DNA from: Micromonospora marina
Lineage (GTDB): Bacteria > Actinomycetota > Actinomycetes > Mycobacteriales > Micromonosporaceae
Reading direction: 5' to 3'
Assembly (NCBI RefSeq): GCF_900091565.1
Contig: NZ_FMCV01000004.1
Coordinates: 248,001-312,000, forward strand
DNA: 64,000 nucleotides
In this document: positions 15,948 to 25,078 of the stretch, one piece after another
Layout of the letters: every line of letters begins with the position of its first letter
Numbering within the stretch: position 1 is the first letter of the stretch
The notes under the pieces: generated by a model
The model's input: only the letters and a program-made list of their open reading frames with translations
Told to the model about the DNA's origin: nothing
Databases searched by the model: none
Made by a program: the position numbers and the translations under genes

Positions 15948-17735
15948 TCAGAAGCGGCGGGGTGCGGGGATTCCTGCCGGTGGGGGGTTGCGGAGCAGCC
16001 AGAGGGGGTTGCTCGCGCCGACGATCTCGCCGTCGCGGTCACGGACCTGGGTGCGCACGTACGTGCCGGAGCCGACGCGCACCGGCAGGTCGTACCAGCC
16101 CTGCCGCAACTGCCGCCAGGCGACCGGCCCGACCCGGACCGCCGGTGTCGGGTCCGCGACACCGGCCCGGTCGACCTCGCCGGTGACCGTCTCCAGCGTG
16201 GCCCCGGCCGGCAGGTCGGTGGCGCGCAACCGCACCGTGACGGTGTCCTCGGCAAGGACGGCGAGCGCACCCATGGCGCTGCGGCCACCCAGTTCCAGGT
16301 CCAGCGCACCCCGGTAGCCGGCCAGGTCGGCGAACCACGCCTGACCGGCGCGCAGCGCCACGACCAGGTCGTCCCGGCCGGTCGAGGCCGCCCACACCGA
16401 TGTGACGTTCCGGTCCCGGCCGGCCCGCCAGTCGGTGCCGTCGTGGTCGTCGGTGACCCCGACGGCGGTGAGCGGGATCGCGTTACGGGCCGCCACGTCG
16501 TACGCCCAGAGGTGGTCCTCGACCGGCCGGCGTCCGATCTCGATCAGGTCGACGCCGAGCGCGTCGCGGCTCACCAGCAGCCGGGCCAGTGACTCGCGGC
16601 GCTCCACGTCCAGCGGGTGGTTCCAGCACACCACCCCGCCGTGCGCGTGCAGGAACTCCACCATCTTCTCGGTGGCGTCGACGTCGTTGTCCCGGTACGG
16701 CGGGGACGGGAAGCGCGGCAGCGTGCCGTCGCCGCCGAACCAGTTGAGGTGCCGCACCATGGACACCTCGTACGCGCGGTGGTGGGTGACGCCGGGGTAC
16801 GCGCCGTCGTAGCCGCGCAGCACCTCGGCGCGCAGCTCCTCGCCCGCCTGGCCGGCGCGGCGGGCGCGGTCGAAGACGAGCCGGTCCACCAGGTACGCGC
16901 CGCGCCCGCCCCGTGCCGCGGTCACGCCGAGGCGCAGCCCGCGCAGCGAGTTGTCCCCGGCGACGATGCCGGGCCAGAGCCGCCGCACGTCGGCGAGCAG
17001 GTCGAACGTGTGCCGCCGCCAGGCACCCGCCGGGGCGGGCGTCTCGACGGTGCCGTGCCGGCCGTCCACCGTGTGCCGGACCGTGTCCACGCCGCCGAGG
17101 CGGTAGCGCAGCACGAGCTGTCCGGCGGGCCGGCCGGGCCCGGCCGGGTGGTGCGACAGCGCCACCTCCACGGTGAGCGTGGCGTCCCGGCCCGCCGCTT
17201 CCGGGCGTACGTCGAGGTGCAGTGTCGTGTCGGAGATGTTGGCGGTGTGCGTCCAGTTCCACGCCTTGCCCGCGTACCAGAGGGTGCCGGAACCGGCGGC
17301 GGTGAGCCGCAGCGCGCGGCCCGGACCGTCGGGGGCGTCCGGCGCGTCCACGAAGTCGGCGCCCGAGGTGGACAGTCGTCCCTCGGTGGCCGGCTCCCAG
17401 GTCCAGGCCAGGCCGCCCTCGCGTTCCTCGGGGCCGTCGAAGTGGACGACCCGGCGGTGGTCGTGGGCGGCGACCCGGAAGTCGTGGTCGGTCCACCAGA
17501 GCACGTCGACGCCGTTGCGGCGGGCCTGGTCGAGATGGGCGGCGTAGCTGGCCACGCCCTCGCTGAACGAGGCGTGCAGGTGCATCGCCATGCTGACCGG
17601 CCGCCGGCCGCGCGGCGGGGGCGGCGGCCGGTCGTTCGTGGCGGCCAGCCCGACCGGCACGCCGATCCCGGCGACCGCCAGGCCGCCCGCGGCCACGAGC
17701 ACGCTGCGCCGGTCCAGCCGTCCGCGACTCGCCAT
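15948..17735 (-). CDS. Tat-exported PHP-domain-like metallohydrolase
   Basis: The 595-residue protein starts at ATG 17735. The N-terminus LDRRSVLVAAGGLAVAGIG is a twin-arginine-type signal. The mature part has PHP-like metal motifs: MAMHLHASFSEG, LWWTDHDF, VVCWNHPLD near residue 380, and GVTDDHDGTDWR near 435. Between them lies an inserted beta-rich region (residues 110-300) resembling a carbohydrate-binding jelly roll. The closing domain is beta-rich (LAEDTVTVRLRATDLPAGAT). Such proteins are annotated only as PHP/CehA-McbA-like. Export suggests extracellular phosphoester or related hydrolysis, but the substrate is unknown. It is divergent from a Tat-exported amidase gene. Confidence 0.72.
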   Translation of the reverse strand: MASRGRLDRRSVLVAAGGLAVAGIGVPVGLAATNDRPPPPPRGRRPVSMAMHLHASFSEGVASYAAHLDQARRNGVDVLWWTDHDFRVAAHDHRRVVHFDGPEEREGGLAWTWEPATEGRLSTSGADFVDAPDAPDGPGRALRLTAAGSGTLWYAGKAWNWTHTANISDTTLHLDVRPEAAGRDATLTVEVALSHHPAGPGRPAGQLVLRYRLGGVDTVRHTVDGRHGTVETPAPAGAWRRHTFDLLADVRRLWPGIVAGDNSLRGLRLGVTAARGGRGAYLVDRLVFDRARRAGQAGEELRAEVLRGYDGAYPGVTHHRAYEVSMVRHLNWFGGDGTLPRFPSPPYRDNDVDATEKMVEFLHAHGGVVCWNHPLDVERRESLARLLVSRDALGVDLIEIGRRPVEDHLWAYDVAARNAIPLTAVGVTDDHDGTDWRAGRDRNVTSVWAASTGRDDLVVALRAGQAWFADLAGYRGALDLELGGRSAMGALAVLAEDTVTVRLRATDLPAGATLETVTGEVDRAGVADPTPAVRVGPVAWRQLRQGWYDLPVRVGSGTYVRTQVRDRDGEIVGASNPLWLLRNPPPAGIPAPRRF

Positions 17736-18084
17736 GTCATTCCCCCCGTTCCGCCCCGGCCAGCGTACGGGTGGGCGGCCGGCGCGGGGGCACCGCCGTC
17801 CGGGCGGCGAGCGGGCGCCCGGCCCGGCCGCCGGATCGGTGCCGGTCGGGCCGGCGACGGCTCCGGTCCGGCGGCCACGGCGGACCGCGGACGACCATGG
17901 TCCGTCCCGGTCAGCGGACCGGAGATCGCCTACTCCGGCGGCAGGCGCGGCCGGTTCACCGGCAGCGAACGTCGCTTTTGTCCTCTGGCGCACCACCCGG
18001 GCTTGGCAATATTCTCCACCACGCGCTCAGTCGTTGCATTTCCTTTACACCGCCCGGCGCCGGTCGGGCCACCGAGGAGGCGAG
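17736..18084. other. Divergent intergenic region without a clear motif
   Basis: This 349-base gap separates two genes for Tat-exported enzymes. Most of it is extremely GC-rich; a stretch at about 17975-18055 is relatively AT-rich and is the likely promoter zone of the amidase. I could not define convincing -35/-10 pairs, operators or RNA elements. Confidence 0.4.
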
Positions 18085-19218
18085 ATGCACTTCGACCACC
18101 CCGAGCTGGACCGCCGTACGCTGCTGCGGGCCGGCCTCGGCGCCGCCGCGGTCGCGGTCGTCGGCAGCGAGCTCGCCCTACCGGCCGCCGCGCGGGCCGC
18201 GCCGGGCGCGGACCTCGACTGGATCATCGCCTGCGACGAGTGGGCCGCCCGCCCACCGGCCGACCCGCTGTCGGTCAGTGCGATCCCGACCAACAAGATC
18301 ATCGTGCACCACATGGCGTTCCCGAACGTCACCGACTACTCCGAGGAGCACGCCAAGCAGCTCGCCCGCGACTGCCAGGACCTGCACATGGACGGCAACG
18401 GCTGGTCCGACACCGGGCAGCACTTCACGGTGAGCCGCGGCGGTCACGTCCTGGAGGGACGGCACGGCAGCCTGGACCGGCTGCGCGAAGGCGACCGGCA
18501 GATGGTCGCCGCGCACTGCCCGGGCGAGAACGGGCGGGCCATCGGCATCGAGAACGAGGGCACCTACGTCACCGAGACGCCGCCGGAGGAACTGCTCGAC
18601 GGGCTGGTCCGGCTCTGCACCGCGATCTGCCGGCAGTACGGGCTGCACGCGCACGACATCTTCGGTCACTGGGGCTTCCGCGCCACGCTCTGCCCGGGCG
18701 CGATGTTCTACCGGGAGTTCCCGGCGCTGCGCCGGGCCGTGTGCCACAAGCTCGGCACCAAGCTGGGCGACGTGCCGGCCCGCCGCTGGCCGGACATCTG
18801 GCGCTTCGTCGGCGGCCCGGTGGTCCGGGTCGCCCAGGAGCTGCTCACGTTCCGCGGCTACACCGTGCCGGCCACCGGCGTGTTCGACGCGGCCACCGTC
18901 GCGGCGGTGCAGGACTGGCAGGCGCGCAACGGCATTCCGGTCGACGTCGACGCCACGCTCACGGCGCCGACCTGGGAGACCCTGGCTCCGGAGCTGGACC
19001 AGAAGTCCAGCGGGATCCCGGTGGCCGCGGCGCAGTCCATGCTCGCCTCCAAGGGATACGCCGAGGTCACCGCCACCGGCGAGTACGACCACGCCACCCG
19101 TACGGCGGTGAAGGACCTCCAGCGCCTACACGGACTACCGCCCACCGGCAAGATCAGCACGACCACCTGGTGCGCGCTGGTGGGGGGTGTGGTGCGCGAG
19201 TCGTTCCGCAAGCACTGA
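18085..19218 (+). CDS. Tat-exported N-acetylmuramoyl-L-alanine amidase with two peptidoglycan-binding domains
   Basis: The 377-residue protein starts at ATG 18085 behind GAGGAGG. It begins with the twin-arginine signal LDRRTLLRAGLGAAAVAVVG, cleaved around residue 40. The amidase_2/PGRP domain (residues 45-220) has zinc-ligand regions IIVHHMAF and FGHWGFRATLCPGAMF, plus IGIENEGTYV. Two peptidoglycan-binding-1 domains follow (VVRVAQELLTFRGYTVPATG, AAAQSMLASKGYAEVTATG), each ending in the typical W-x-x-L. It would cleave the bond between N-acetylmuramic acid and the stem peptide outside the cell. A strong hairpin follows the stop. Confidence 0.9.
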   Translation: MHFDHPELDRRTLLRAGLGAAAVAVVGSELALPAAARAAPGADLDWIIACDEWAARPPADPLSVSAIPTNKIIVHHMAFPNVTDYSEEHAKQLARDCQDLHMDGNGWSDTGQHFTVSRGGHVLEGRHGSLDRLREGDRQMVAAHCPGENGRAIGIENEGTYVTETPPEELLDGLVRLCTAICRQYGLHAHDIFGHWGFRATLCPGAMFYREFPALRRAVCHKLGTKLGDVPARRWPDIWRFVGGPVVRVAQELLTFRGYTVPATGVFDAATVAAVQDWQARNGIPVDVDATLTAPTWETLAPELDQKSSGIPVAAAQSMLASKGYAEVTATGEYDHATRTAVKDLQRLHGLPPTGKISTTTWCALVGGVVRESFRKH

Positions 19219-19242
19219 CGGCGCACCGGCGGGGAGAGAGCG

Positions 19243-19270
19243 GTGGGGGTGGCAACGGCGCCACCCCCAC
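19243..19270 (+). terminator. Terminator hairpin of the amidase gene
   Basis: GTGGGGGTGG (19243-19252) and CCACCCCCAC (19261-19270) form a perfect 10-base stem with an 8-base loop, 25 bases after the stop. Confidence 0.8.
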
Positions 19271-19478
19271 CTCGTCGTTGCGGGATGGAACAAGACGAAA
19301 CGTCGGCATTGACGACTGGTGAACGACGGCTATCCCGGACGGCGGCGGTGCGCCGATCATTGCCCGGAGATAGATATGAGTCATTCTCACCTCCGGGCAG
19401 GACGCCCGGGCGCGGAGGCCGAGACGCCGTCAGCCGGGCGTACCGAACGGCCCTACTCCGCGTCCCCGGAGGATCGCC

Positions 19479-22400
19479 ATGCCACGACCCCCCGTCCGCG
19501 CCCGCCTCGCGGCGCTCACCGCCGCCGCCCTCACCGCGAGCGTCCTGACCGTCGTCCCGCCGTCACCGGCGCTCGCCGCCACCACGTTCACCCCCGACGA
19601 CTACTGCCTCGGCCAGTGCGCCGACATCCTGCCCCCGGGGCAGAACGGCAACGCCACACTCGTCGCCATCCTCGCCCACCAGGCGCTCGGCACCCGCCCG
19701 GCGCACTCCAGCGACCAGCTCGACGAGTACGCCAACCTGGTCTACAACTACGCCGGCCTGACCGACGAGCAGATCGCCCACTTCTACAACGACGCCTCGT
19801 TCGGCGTCCCCGACGCGCAGGTCGAGAGCAGGATCTCGCCGCGCGCAGACGTCACCATCGTCCGGGACAGGGCCACCGGCGTCCCGCACGTCACCGGCAC
19901 CACCCGCGCAGGCACCATGTTCGGCGCCGGGTACGCCGGAGCCCAGGACCGGCTCTGGGTGATGGACCTGCTGCGGCACGCCGGACGCGGCACGCTCACC
20001 TCGTTCGCGGGCGGTGCGCCGGGCAACCGGGAGCTGGAGCAGAGCATCTGGGCCAACTCGCCGTACTCCGAGGCCGACCTCCAGGCCCAGGTGGACGCGC
20101 TGCGCCTCAAGGGCACCCGGGGTCAGCAGCTCCACACCGACGTCGCCGACTACATCGCCGGCATCAACGCCTACATCGACAAGTCGATCGCCGACGACAA
20201 CTACCCCGGCGAGTACGTCCTCACCGGCGCCGGCAAGCCCAGGCACTTCACCATGACCGACCTGATCGCCACCGCCGGCGTCATCGGCGGGCTGTTCGGC
20301 GGGGGCGGCGGCAGCGAGATGCAGTCCGCGCTGGTCCGGGTGGCCGCCCGGGCCAAGTACGGCCCGACCGAGGGCGACCGGGTCTGGACGGCGTTCCGGT
20401 CGCAGAACGACCCGGAGACAGTGCTGACGCTGCACGACGGGCAGAGCTTCCCGTACGGCGCGACACCACCCGGCGCCACCAGCGCGGTGCTACCCGACGC
20501 CGGCACCGTGGTCGCCGAGCCGTTGGCGTACGACGCCACCGGCGGGGCCGCCGCCCGCACCGGCAGCAGCGCCGCCACCAAGGACCTGCTCGGCGGCCTG
20601 TCGAACCTGCGCGCGCAGGGCATGTCGAACGCGGTGGTGGTCTCCGGCCGGCACACCACAAGCGGCAATCCGGTGGCCGTGTTCGGCCCGCAGACCGGCT
20701 ACTTCGCGCCGCAGCTGCTCATGCTCCAGGAACTCCAGGGGCCGGGGATCAGCGCCCGCGGCGCCGCGTTCGCCGGGCTGAACCTCTACGTGCTGCTCGG
20801 CCGCGGCCAGGACTACGCATGGAGCGCCACCTCCGCCAACCAGGACCTGACCGACACGTACGCGGTGCCGCTGTGCACCACCGACGGCAGCGCGCCGACG
20901 CTGCGCTCCAACCGCTACCTCTACCGTGGCCAGTGCGTCGCGATGGAGGTGCTGGAGAAGCGCAACTCCTGGTCGCCGACGCTCGCCGACTCCACCCCGG
21001 CCGGCGCGTACACGCTGCGCTCGCTGCGCACCAAGTACGGGCTGGTGGCCTACCGGGGGCTGGTGAACGGGCAGCCCACCGCGTTCACCAAGCTGCGCTC
21101 CACCTACCGGCACGAGGCCGACTCGGCGATCGGCTTCCAGGCGTACAACGACCCGGCGGCGATGGGCAGCGCGGCGGCGTTCCAGGCGTCCGCGGCCGGC
21201 GTCGGGTACGCGTTCAACTGGTTCTACGTCAACTCGACCGAGGCGGCGTACTACAACTCCGGCTCCAACCCGGTCCGCCCGTCCGGGCTCGACCCGAACC
21301 TGCCGGCGAAGGCGGAGCCGGCGTACGAGTGGGCCGGCTGGAACCCGGACACCAACGACGCCACGTACACCCCGGCGTCGGCCCACCCCCAGTCGGTCAA
21401 CCAGGACTACTACGTCAGCTGGAACAACAAGCAGGCGCGCGACTTCGGCGCGGCCGACGGAAACTTCAGCTACGGCGCGGTGCACCGGGGCCAGTTGCTC
21501 GACGGCCCGGTGCAGGCCGCGATCGCCTCGCGCAAGGTCGGCCGCGCCGACATCGTCCGGATCACCGCCGAGGCGGCGGTGACCGACCTGCGCGGGCAGC
21601 AGGTGCTCGGCGAACTGCTGCGGGTGCTCGACAGCACGCCGGTCACCGACCCGGCGCTCGCCGCCGCGGTGACCAAGCTGCGGGCCTGGCAGCAGGCCGG
21701 GTCGCGGCGGGTGGAGACGTCGCCCGGCTCGAAGGTCTACCAGCACGCCGAGGCCATCCGGATCTTCGACGCCTGGTGGCCGCTGCTGGCCTCGGCGCAG
21801 TTCCGCCCCGGGCTCGGTTCCGACCTGTACGCCGCGCTCGTCGACGCGCTCGACGTCAACGAGGCGCCCTCGGGCGGCCAGAACGGTGCCCGCGACGGCA
21901 CCGTGAACTGGGCGTCGCAGGGGCAGGCGCACAAGGGCTCGGCGTTCCAGTACGGCTGGTGGAGCTACGTCGACAAGGACCTGCGGGCCGTGCTCGGCGA
22001 CCCGGTGGCCGGCGGGCTCGGGCGCACGTACTGCGGCAACGGCAACCTGGGCGCGTGCCGGCAGGCGCTGCTCGACACGCTCGGCCAGGCCGCGGCGGCG
22101 TCCGCCACCACCGTCTACCCGGGCGACTCGTCCTGCGGGGCCGGCGACCAGTGGTGCGCCGACTCGATCGTCCAGTCCGGGCTCGGCGGCATCACCCAGC
22201 CGCTGATCGCCTGGCAGAACCGGCCGACCTACCAGCAGGTCGTCTCGTTCCCGGCGCGCCGGGGCGACACGGTGACCAACCTGGCGCAGGGCCGTACCGC
22301 CACCGCGTCCAGCACCCAGTTCCTGACCAGCTACACCCCGGCCAAGGCGGTGGACGGCAGTCTCGGCACCCGGTGGGCCAGCCGCTACAACGACAACCAG

Positions 22401-22664
22401 TGGCTGCGGGTGGACCTCGGTTCGGCCCGGACCATCAGCCGGGCGGTGCTGCGGTGGGAGGCCGCCTACGCCACCGGCTACCGGGTCGAGGTCTCCGGTG
22501 ACGGCAACTCCTGGCAGCCGGTGTTCAGCACCACCACCGGCAACGGCGGCGTCGACAACGTGACGTTCGCCCCGGTCAGCGCCCGCTACGTGCGGATGTA
22601 CGGCGTCAAGCGGGCCACCTCGTACGGCTTCTCGCTCTACGAGTTCGAGGTCTACGGGCGGTGA
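19479..22664 (+). CDS. Secreted penicillin-acylase-family hydrolase with C-terminal F5/8C domain
   Basis: The 1061-residue preproprotein is an N-terminal-nucleophile hydrolase. A Sec signal ends at ALAA (residue 33). The alpha chain carries VTIVRDRATGVPHVTGTTRA and AGYAGAQDRLWVMDLLRHAG, typical of the family. Autocleavage is expected before Ser383 in GMSNAVVVSGRHT, the nucleophile. The beta chain follows with QAYNDPAAMG and VGRADIVRITAEAAV. After residue 930 comes a discoidin/F5-8 type C domain (NLAQGRTATASSTQF, LGTRWASRYNDNQWLRVDLG, FSLYEFEVYGR) that probably binds sugar or the cell surface. Relatives deacylate beta-lactams, lipopeptides or homoserine lactones; the substrate here is open. 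Confidence 0.88.
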   Translation: MPRPPVRARLAALTAAALTASVLTVVPPSPALAATTFTPDDYCLGQCADILPPGQNGNATLVAILAHQALGTRPAHSSDQLDEYANLVYNYAGLTDEQIAHFYNDASFGVPDAQVESRISPRADVTIVRDRATGVPHVTGTTRAGTMFGAGYAGAQDRLWVMDLLRHAGRGTLTSFAGGAPGNRELEQSIWANSPYSEADLQAQVDALRLKGTRGQQLHTDVADYIAGINAYIDKSIADDNYPGEYVLTGAGKPRHFTMTDLIATAGVIGGLFGGGGGSEMQSALVRVAARAKYGPTEGDRVWTAFRSQNDPETVLTLHDGQSFPYGATPPGATSAVLPDAGTVVAEPLAYDATGGAAARTGSSAATKDLLGGLSNLRAQGMSNAVVVSGRHTTSGNPVAVFGPQTGYFAPQLLMLQELQGPGISARGAAFAGLNLYVLLGRGQDYAWSATSANQDLTDTYAVPLCTTDGSAPTLRSNRYLYRGQCVAMEVLEKRNSWSPTLADSTPAGAYTLRSLRTKYGLVAYRGLVNGQPTAFTKLRSTYRHEADSAIGFQAYNDPAAMGSAAAFQASAAGVGYAFNWFYVNSTEAAYYNSGSNPVRPSGLDPNLPAKAEPAYEWAGWNPDTNDATYTPASAHPQSVNQDYYVSWNNKQARDFGAADGNFSYGAVHRGQLLDGPVQAAIASRKVGRADIVRITAEAAVTDLRGQQVLGELLRVLDSTPVTDPALAAAVTKLRAWQQAGSRRVETSPGSKVYQHAEAIRIFDAWWPLLASAQFRPGLGSDLYAALVDALDVNEAPSGGQNGARDGTVNWASQGQAHKGSAFQYGWWSYVDKDLRAVLGDPVAGGLGRTYCGNGNLGACRQALLDTLGQAAAASATTVYPGDSSCGAGDQWCADSIVQSGLGGITQPLIAWQNRPTYQQVVSFPARRGDTVTNLAQGRTATASSTQFLTSYTPAKAVDGSLGTRWASRYNDNQWLRVDLGSARTISRAVLRWEAAYATGYRVEVSGDGNSWQPVFSTTTGNGGVDNVTFAPVSARYVRMYGVKRATSYGFSLYEFEVYGR

Positions 22665-22666
22665 CC

Positions 22667-22690
22667 ACAGGCGGCCGGCCGGCCGCCTGT
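22667..22690 (+). terminator. Perfect 24-base palindrome after the acylase gene
   Basis: ACAGGCGGCCGG and its exact complement (22667-22690) lie 3 bases after the stop. It is probably the acylase terminator, only 24 bases before the LexA box of the next gene. Confidence 0.7.
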
Positions 22691-22713
22691 CCGGGCAGGT
22701 CAGCCGCGCCCTT

Positions 22714-22729
22714 TCGAACACCTGTGCGA
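22714..22729. promoter_or_regulatory. LexA (SOS) box before DNA polymerase IV
   Basis: TCGAACACCTGTGCGA differs at one position from a perfect TCGAAC-N4-GTTCGA palindrome, the actinobacterial SOS box. It ends 10 bases before the GTG start of dinB, so the gene should be DNA-damage inducible. Confidence 0.75.
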
Positions 22730-22739
22730 TGATGACGCG

Positions 22740-23927
22740 GTGTCGAGCGAGGTCACCATCCTGCACGCCGACCTGGACGCGTTCTACGCCTCGGTCGAGC
22801 AACGCGACGACCCCCGGCTGCGCGGCCGGCCGGTGATCGTCGGCGGCGGCGTGGTGCTCGCGTGCAGCTACGAGGCCAAGGCCCGGGGCGTGCGCAGCGC
22901 GATGGGCGGCCGGCAGGCGCGGCGCCTCTGCCCGGACGCGCTGGTGGTGCCGCCCCGGATGGCCGCGTACACGGCCGCCAGCCGGGCGGTGTTCGAGATC
23001 TTCCGGCACACCACCCCGCTCGTCGAAGGGCTCAGCATCGACGAGGCGTTCCTCGACGTGGGCGGGCTGCGGCGGCTCGCCGGGGCGCCGACCGCCGTCG
23101 CGGCCGCGCTGCGGGAGCGGGTACGCCGCGAGGTCGGCCTGCCGATCACCGTCGGGGTGGCCCGGACGAAGTTCCTGGCGAAGGTGGCAAGCGGCGTGGC
23201 CAAGCCGGACGGGCTGCTGATGGTGGAGCCGGAACGGGAACTGGCGTTCCTGCACCCGCTGCCGGTCGAGCGGCTGTGGGGCGTCGGCCCGGTCACCGCC
23301 GCCCGGCTGCGCGAGCGCGGCATCCGTACCGTCGGGCAGGTGGCCCGGCTGGACGAGCCGGCCCTGGTGTCGCTGCTGGGCGGGGGCGCCGGGCGGCACC
23401 TGCACGCCCTGGCCCACAACCGCGACCCCCGGGCGGTGCAGGTGGGCCGCCGCCGTTCCTCGATGGGCGCGCAGCACGCGCTGGGACGCGGGCCGCACTC
23501 CCCCGCCGACCTGGACGCGGTGCTGGCCGGGCTGGTCGACCGGGTCACCGGGCGGATGCGGGCCGCCCGGCGCACCGGCCGCACGGTGACGCTGCGGCTG
23601 CGCTTCGCCGACTACACCCGGGCCACCCGGTCGCACACGCTCGACGAGCCGACCGCGCAGACCGGGCCGCTGCGGGCCGCCGCCGGGGACCTGCTGCGCG
23701 CCGCGCTGCCGCTGATCGCCGAACGTGGCGTCACGCTGCTCGGCGTCTCGGTGGGCAACCTCGGCAGCGGGCACACCCAGCTCACCCTGCCGTTCGCCGC
23801 CGAACCGGGCCCGGCGCTGGACGCCGCCGTCGACGCGGTGCGGGACCGCTTCGGATCCCGGGCGCTGACCCGCGGCGTGCTGCTCGGCCGCGACCCGGGC
23901 GTCGAGATGCCCCGGCTGCCGGACTGA
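22740..23927 (+). CDS. dinB: DNA polymerase IV (Y family)
   Basis: This translesion polymerase has 395 residues. The palm motifs are intact: ILHADLDAFYASVEQRDDP (catalytic Asp near residue 10) and GLSIDEAFLDVGG (Asp-Glu near 103). The steric region VVLACSYEAKARGVRSAMGG, the helix-hairpin-helix thumb (LWGVGPVTAARLRERGI) and the little-finger domain follow. A probable beta-clamp motif, QLTLPF, sits near residue 350. The GTG start at 22740 lies 10 bases after a LexA box, so the mRNA leader must be very short or absent. No imuA/imuB neighbours are present; it stands alone. Confidence 0.92.
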   Translation: MSSEVTILHADLDAFYASVEQRDDPRLRGRPVIVGGGVVLACSYEAKARGVRSAMGGRQARRLCPDALVVPPRMAAYTAASRAVFEIFRHTTPLVEGLSIDEAFLDVGGLRRLAGAPTAVAAALRERVRREVGLPITVGVARTKFLAKVASGVAKPDGLLMVEPERELAFLHPLPVERLWGVGPVTAARLRERGIRTVGQVARLDEPALVSLLGGGAGRHLHALAHNRDPRAVQVGRRRSSMGAQHALGRGPHSPADLDAVLAGLVDRVTGRMRAARRTGRTVTLRLRFADYTRATRSHTLDEPTAQTGPLRAAAGDLLRAALPLIAERGVTLLGVSVGNLGSGHTQLTLPFAAEPGPALDAAVDAVRDRFGSRALTRGVLLGRDPGVEMPRLPD

Positions 23928-24032
23928 CCGGCCGGCCTCCTCCCCGGGTAGGAGACGGACTCCGACCCGTGGCCGCGGGTGCGGCCTGCGGGCGGGCGCG
24001 ACCGGCCCGGCCCGTCACGAGCATCTACAGGC

Positions 24033-24965
24033 ATGACTACCCTGCGGAACCGGGCGGCCGGATGGCACCGCCCCCTGATGCTCCTCGTGTCCGCGATGGC
24101 GGTGCTCACCGTCGTCGCCGCGATCGGTGTCGTGGCCGACCCGCGCGTGCTCACCGGCGCGCCGATCTGGCTCAAGCCGCTGAAGTTCGCGATCTCGTTC
24201 GTGCTCTACGGCGTCACGCTGGCCTGGATGCTGTCCCTGCTGCCCCGCCGCAGCCGGGCGGCCGAGCGGGCGGCCACCGTGATCGTGGCCGTGTCCGTGG
24301 TGGAGATGGCCGTCATCGTGGGTCAGGTGCTCCGCGGCACCACGAGCCACTTCAACGGCACCACCACGCTGGACGCGGTGCTGTTCAACGTGATGGGCGT
24401 GGCGATCACCGTGCTGTTCGCGGCCCAGTTCGTGCTGGCGGTCGTGCTGGCCCGCCGGTCGCTTCCGGACCGGGCCGGCGGATACGCGGTCCGGCTCGGT
24501 CTCGCCGTGTCCCTGCTCGGCATGCTCGTCGCGTTCCCGATGGTGGCGCAGCGCCCGGCCGGCGCGCCCGCCGGGATCAGCGGCGCGCACAGCGTCGGCG
24601 TCCCCGACGGCGGCCCGGGGCTGCCGCTGCTCGGCTGGAGCACCACCGGCGGCGACCTGCGCGTCGGGCACTTCGTCGGGATGCACGCGTTGCAGGCGCT
24701 GCCGCTGCTGGCGATCCTGCTCGACCGGTTCCTCGGCGCGCGGCTGGACGAGCTGACCCGGGCCCGGCTGGTGCTCGTCGGCGGCGTCGCGTACGCGGGA
24801 CTGACGCTGCTGCTGACCGGGCAGGCGCTGCGCGGCCAGCCGCTGCTCGCACCGGACGCGCGCACGCTCGCCGCGGCGGGGGTGCTGGTGGCGGCCACCG
24901 CGACGGCCGCCGCGCTGGTGCTGGCCCGCCGGGCCCGGCGTACCGGTGTGGTGCTGGTCGGATGA
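24033..24965 (+). CDS. Multi-pass membrane protein of unknown function
   Basis: The 310-residue protein has about seven or eight hydrophobic helices (HRPLMLLVSAMAVLTVVAAI, LKFAISFVLYGVTLAWML, ITVLFAAQFVLAVVLAR and others). The polar motifs WLKPLKFAIS, TTSHFNGTT and VGHFVGMHALQALPL are conserved in a family of actinobacterial membrane proteins that I know only as hypothetical. The paired His residues near residues 212-216 could bind a metal or heme. The ATG at 24033 is the natural start. It lies upstream of a two-component system on the same strand, with a gap of 113 bases. Confidence 0.7.
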   Translation: MTTLRNRAAGWHRPLMLLVSAMAVLTVVAAIGVVADPRVLTGAPIWLKPLKFAISFVLYGVTLAWMLSLLPRRSRAAERAATVIVAVSVVEMAVIVGQVLRGTTSHFNGTTTLDAVLFNVMGVAITVLFAAQFVLAVVLARRSLPDRAGGYAVRLGLAVSLLGMLVAFPMVAQRPAGAPAGISGAHSVGVPDGGPGLPLLGWSTTGGDLRVGHFVGMHALQALPLLAILLDRFLGARLDELTRARLVLVGGVAYAGLTLLLTGQALRGQPLLAPDARTLAAAGVLVAATATAAALVLARRARRTGVVLVG

Positions 24966-25078
24966 GCGCCACGGTCCCCGGCCGGGTCGGCCCGGCGGTC
25001 CACCTCGGACCGCCGGTCGGATGGCGGCGGCCGGTGGACACGGTGGCCCCCGCCGCAGCGGTTGCCTAGGCTGGCGCG

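Noticed and set aside
17736..18084. Possible riboswitch before the amidase, as for the Rpf gene
   Set aside because: None of the c-di-AMP riboswitch blocks are present; no other known class was recognised.
20490..23774. Very long minus-strand open frame (over 1000 codons) opposite the acylase and dinB genes
   Set aside because: It has no domain, is Arg/Gly/Val-rich and lies antisense to two clearly coding genes; such shadows are normal in GC-rich DNA.
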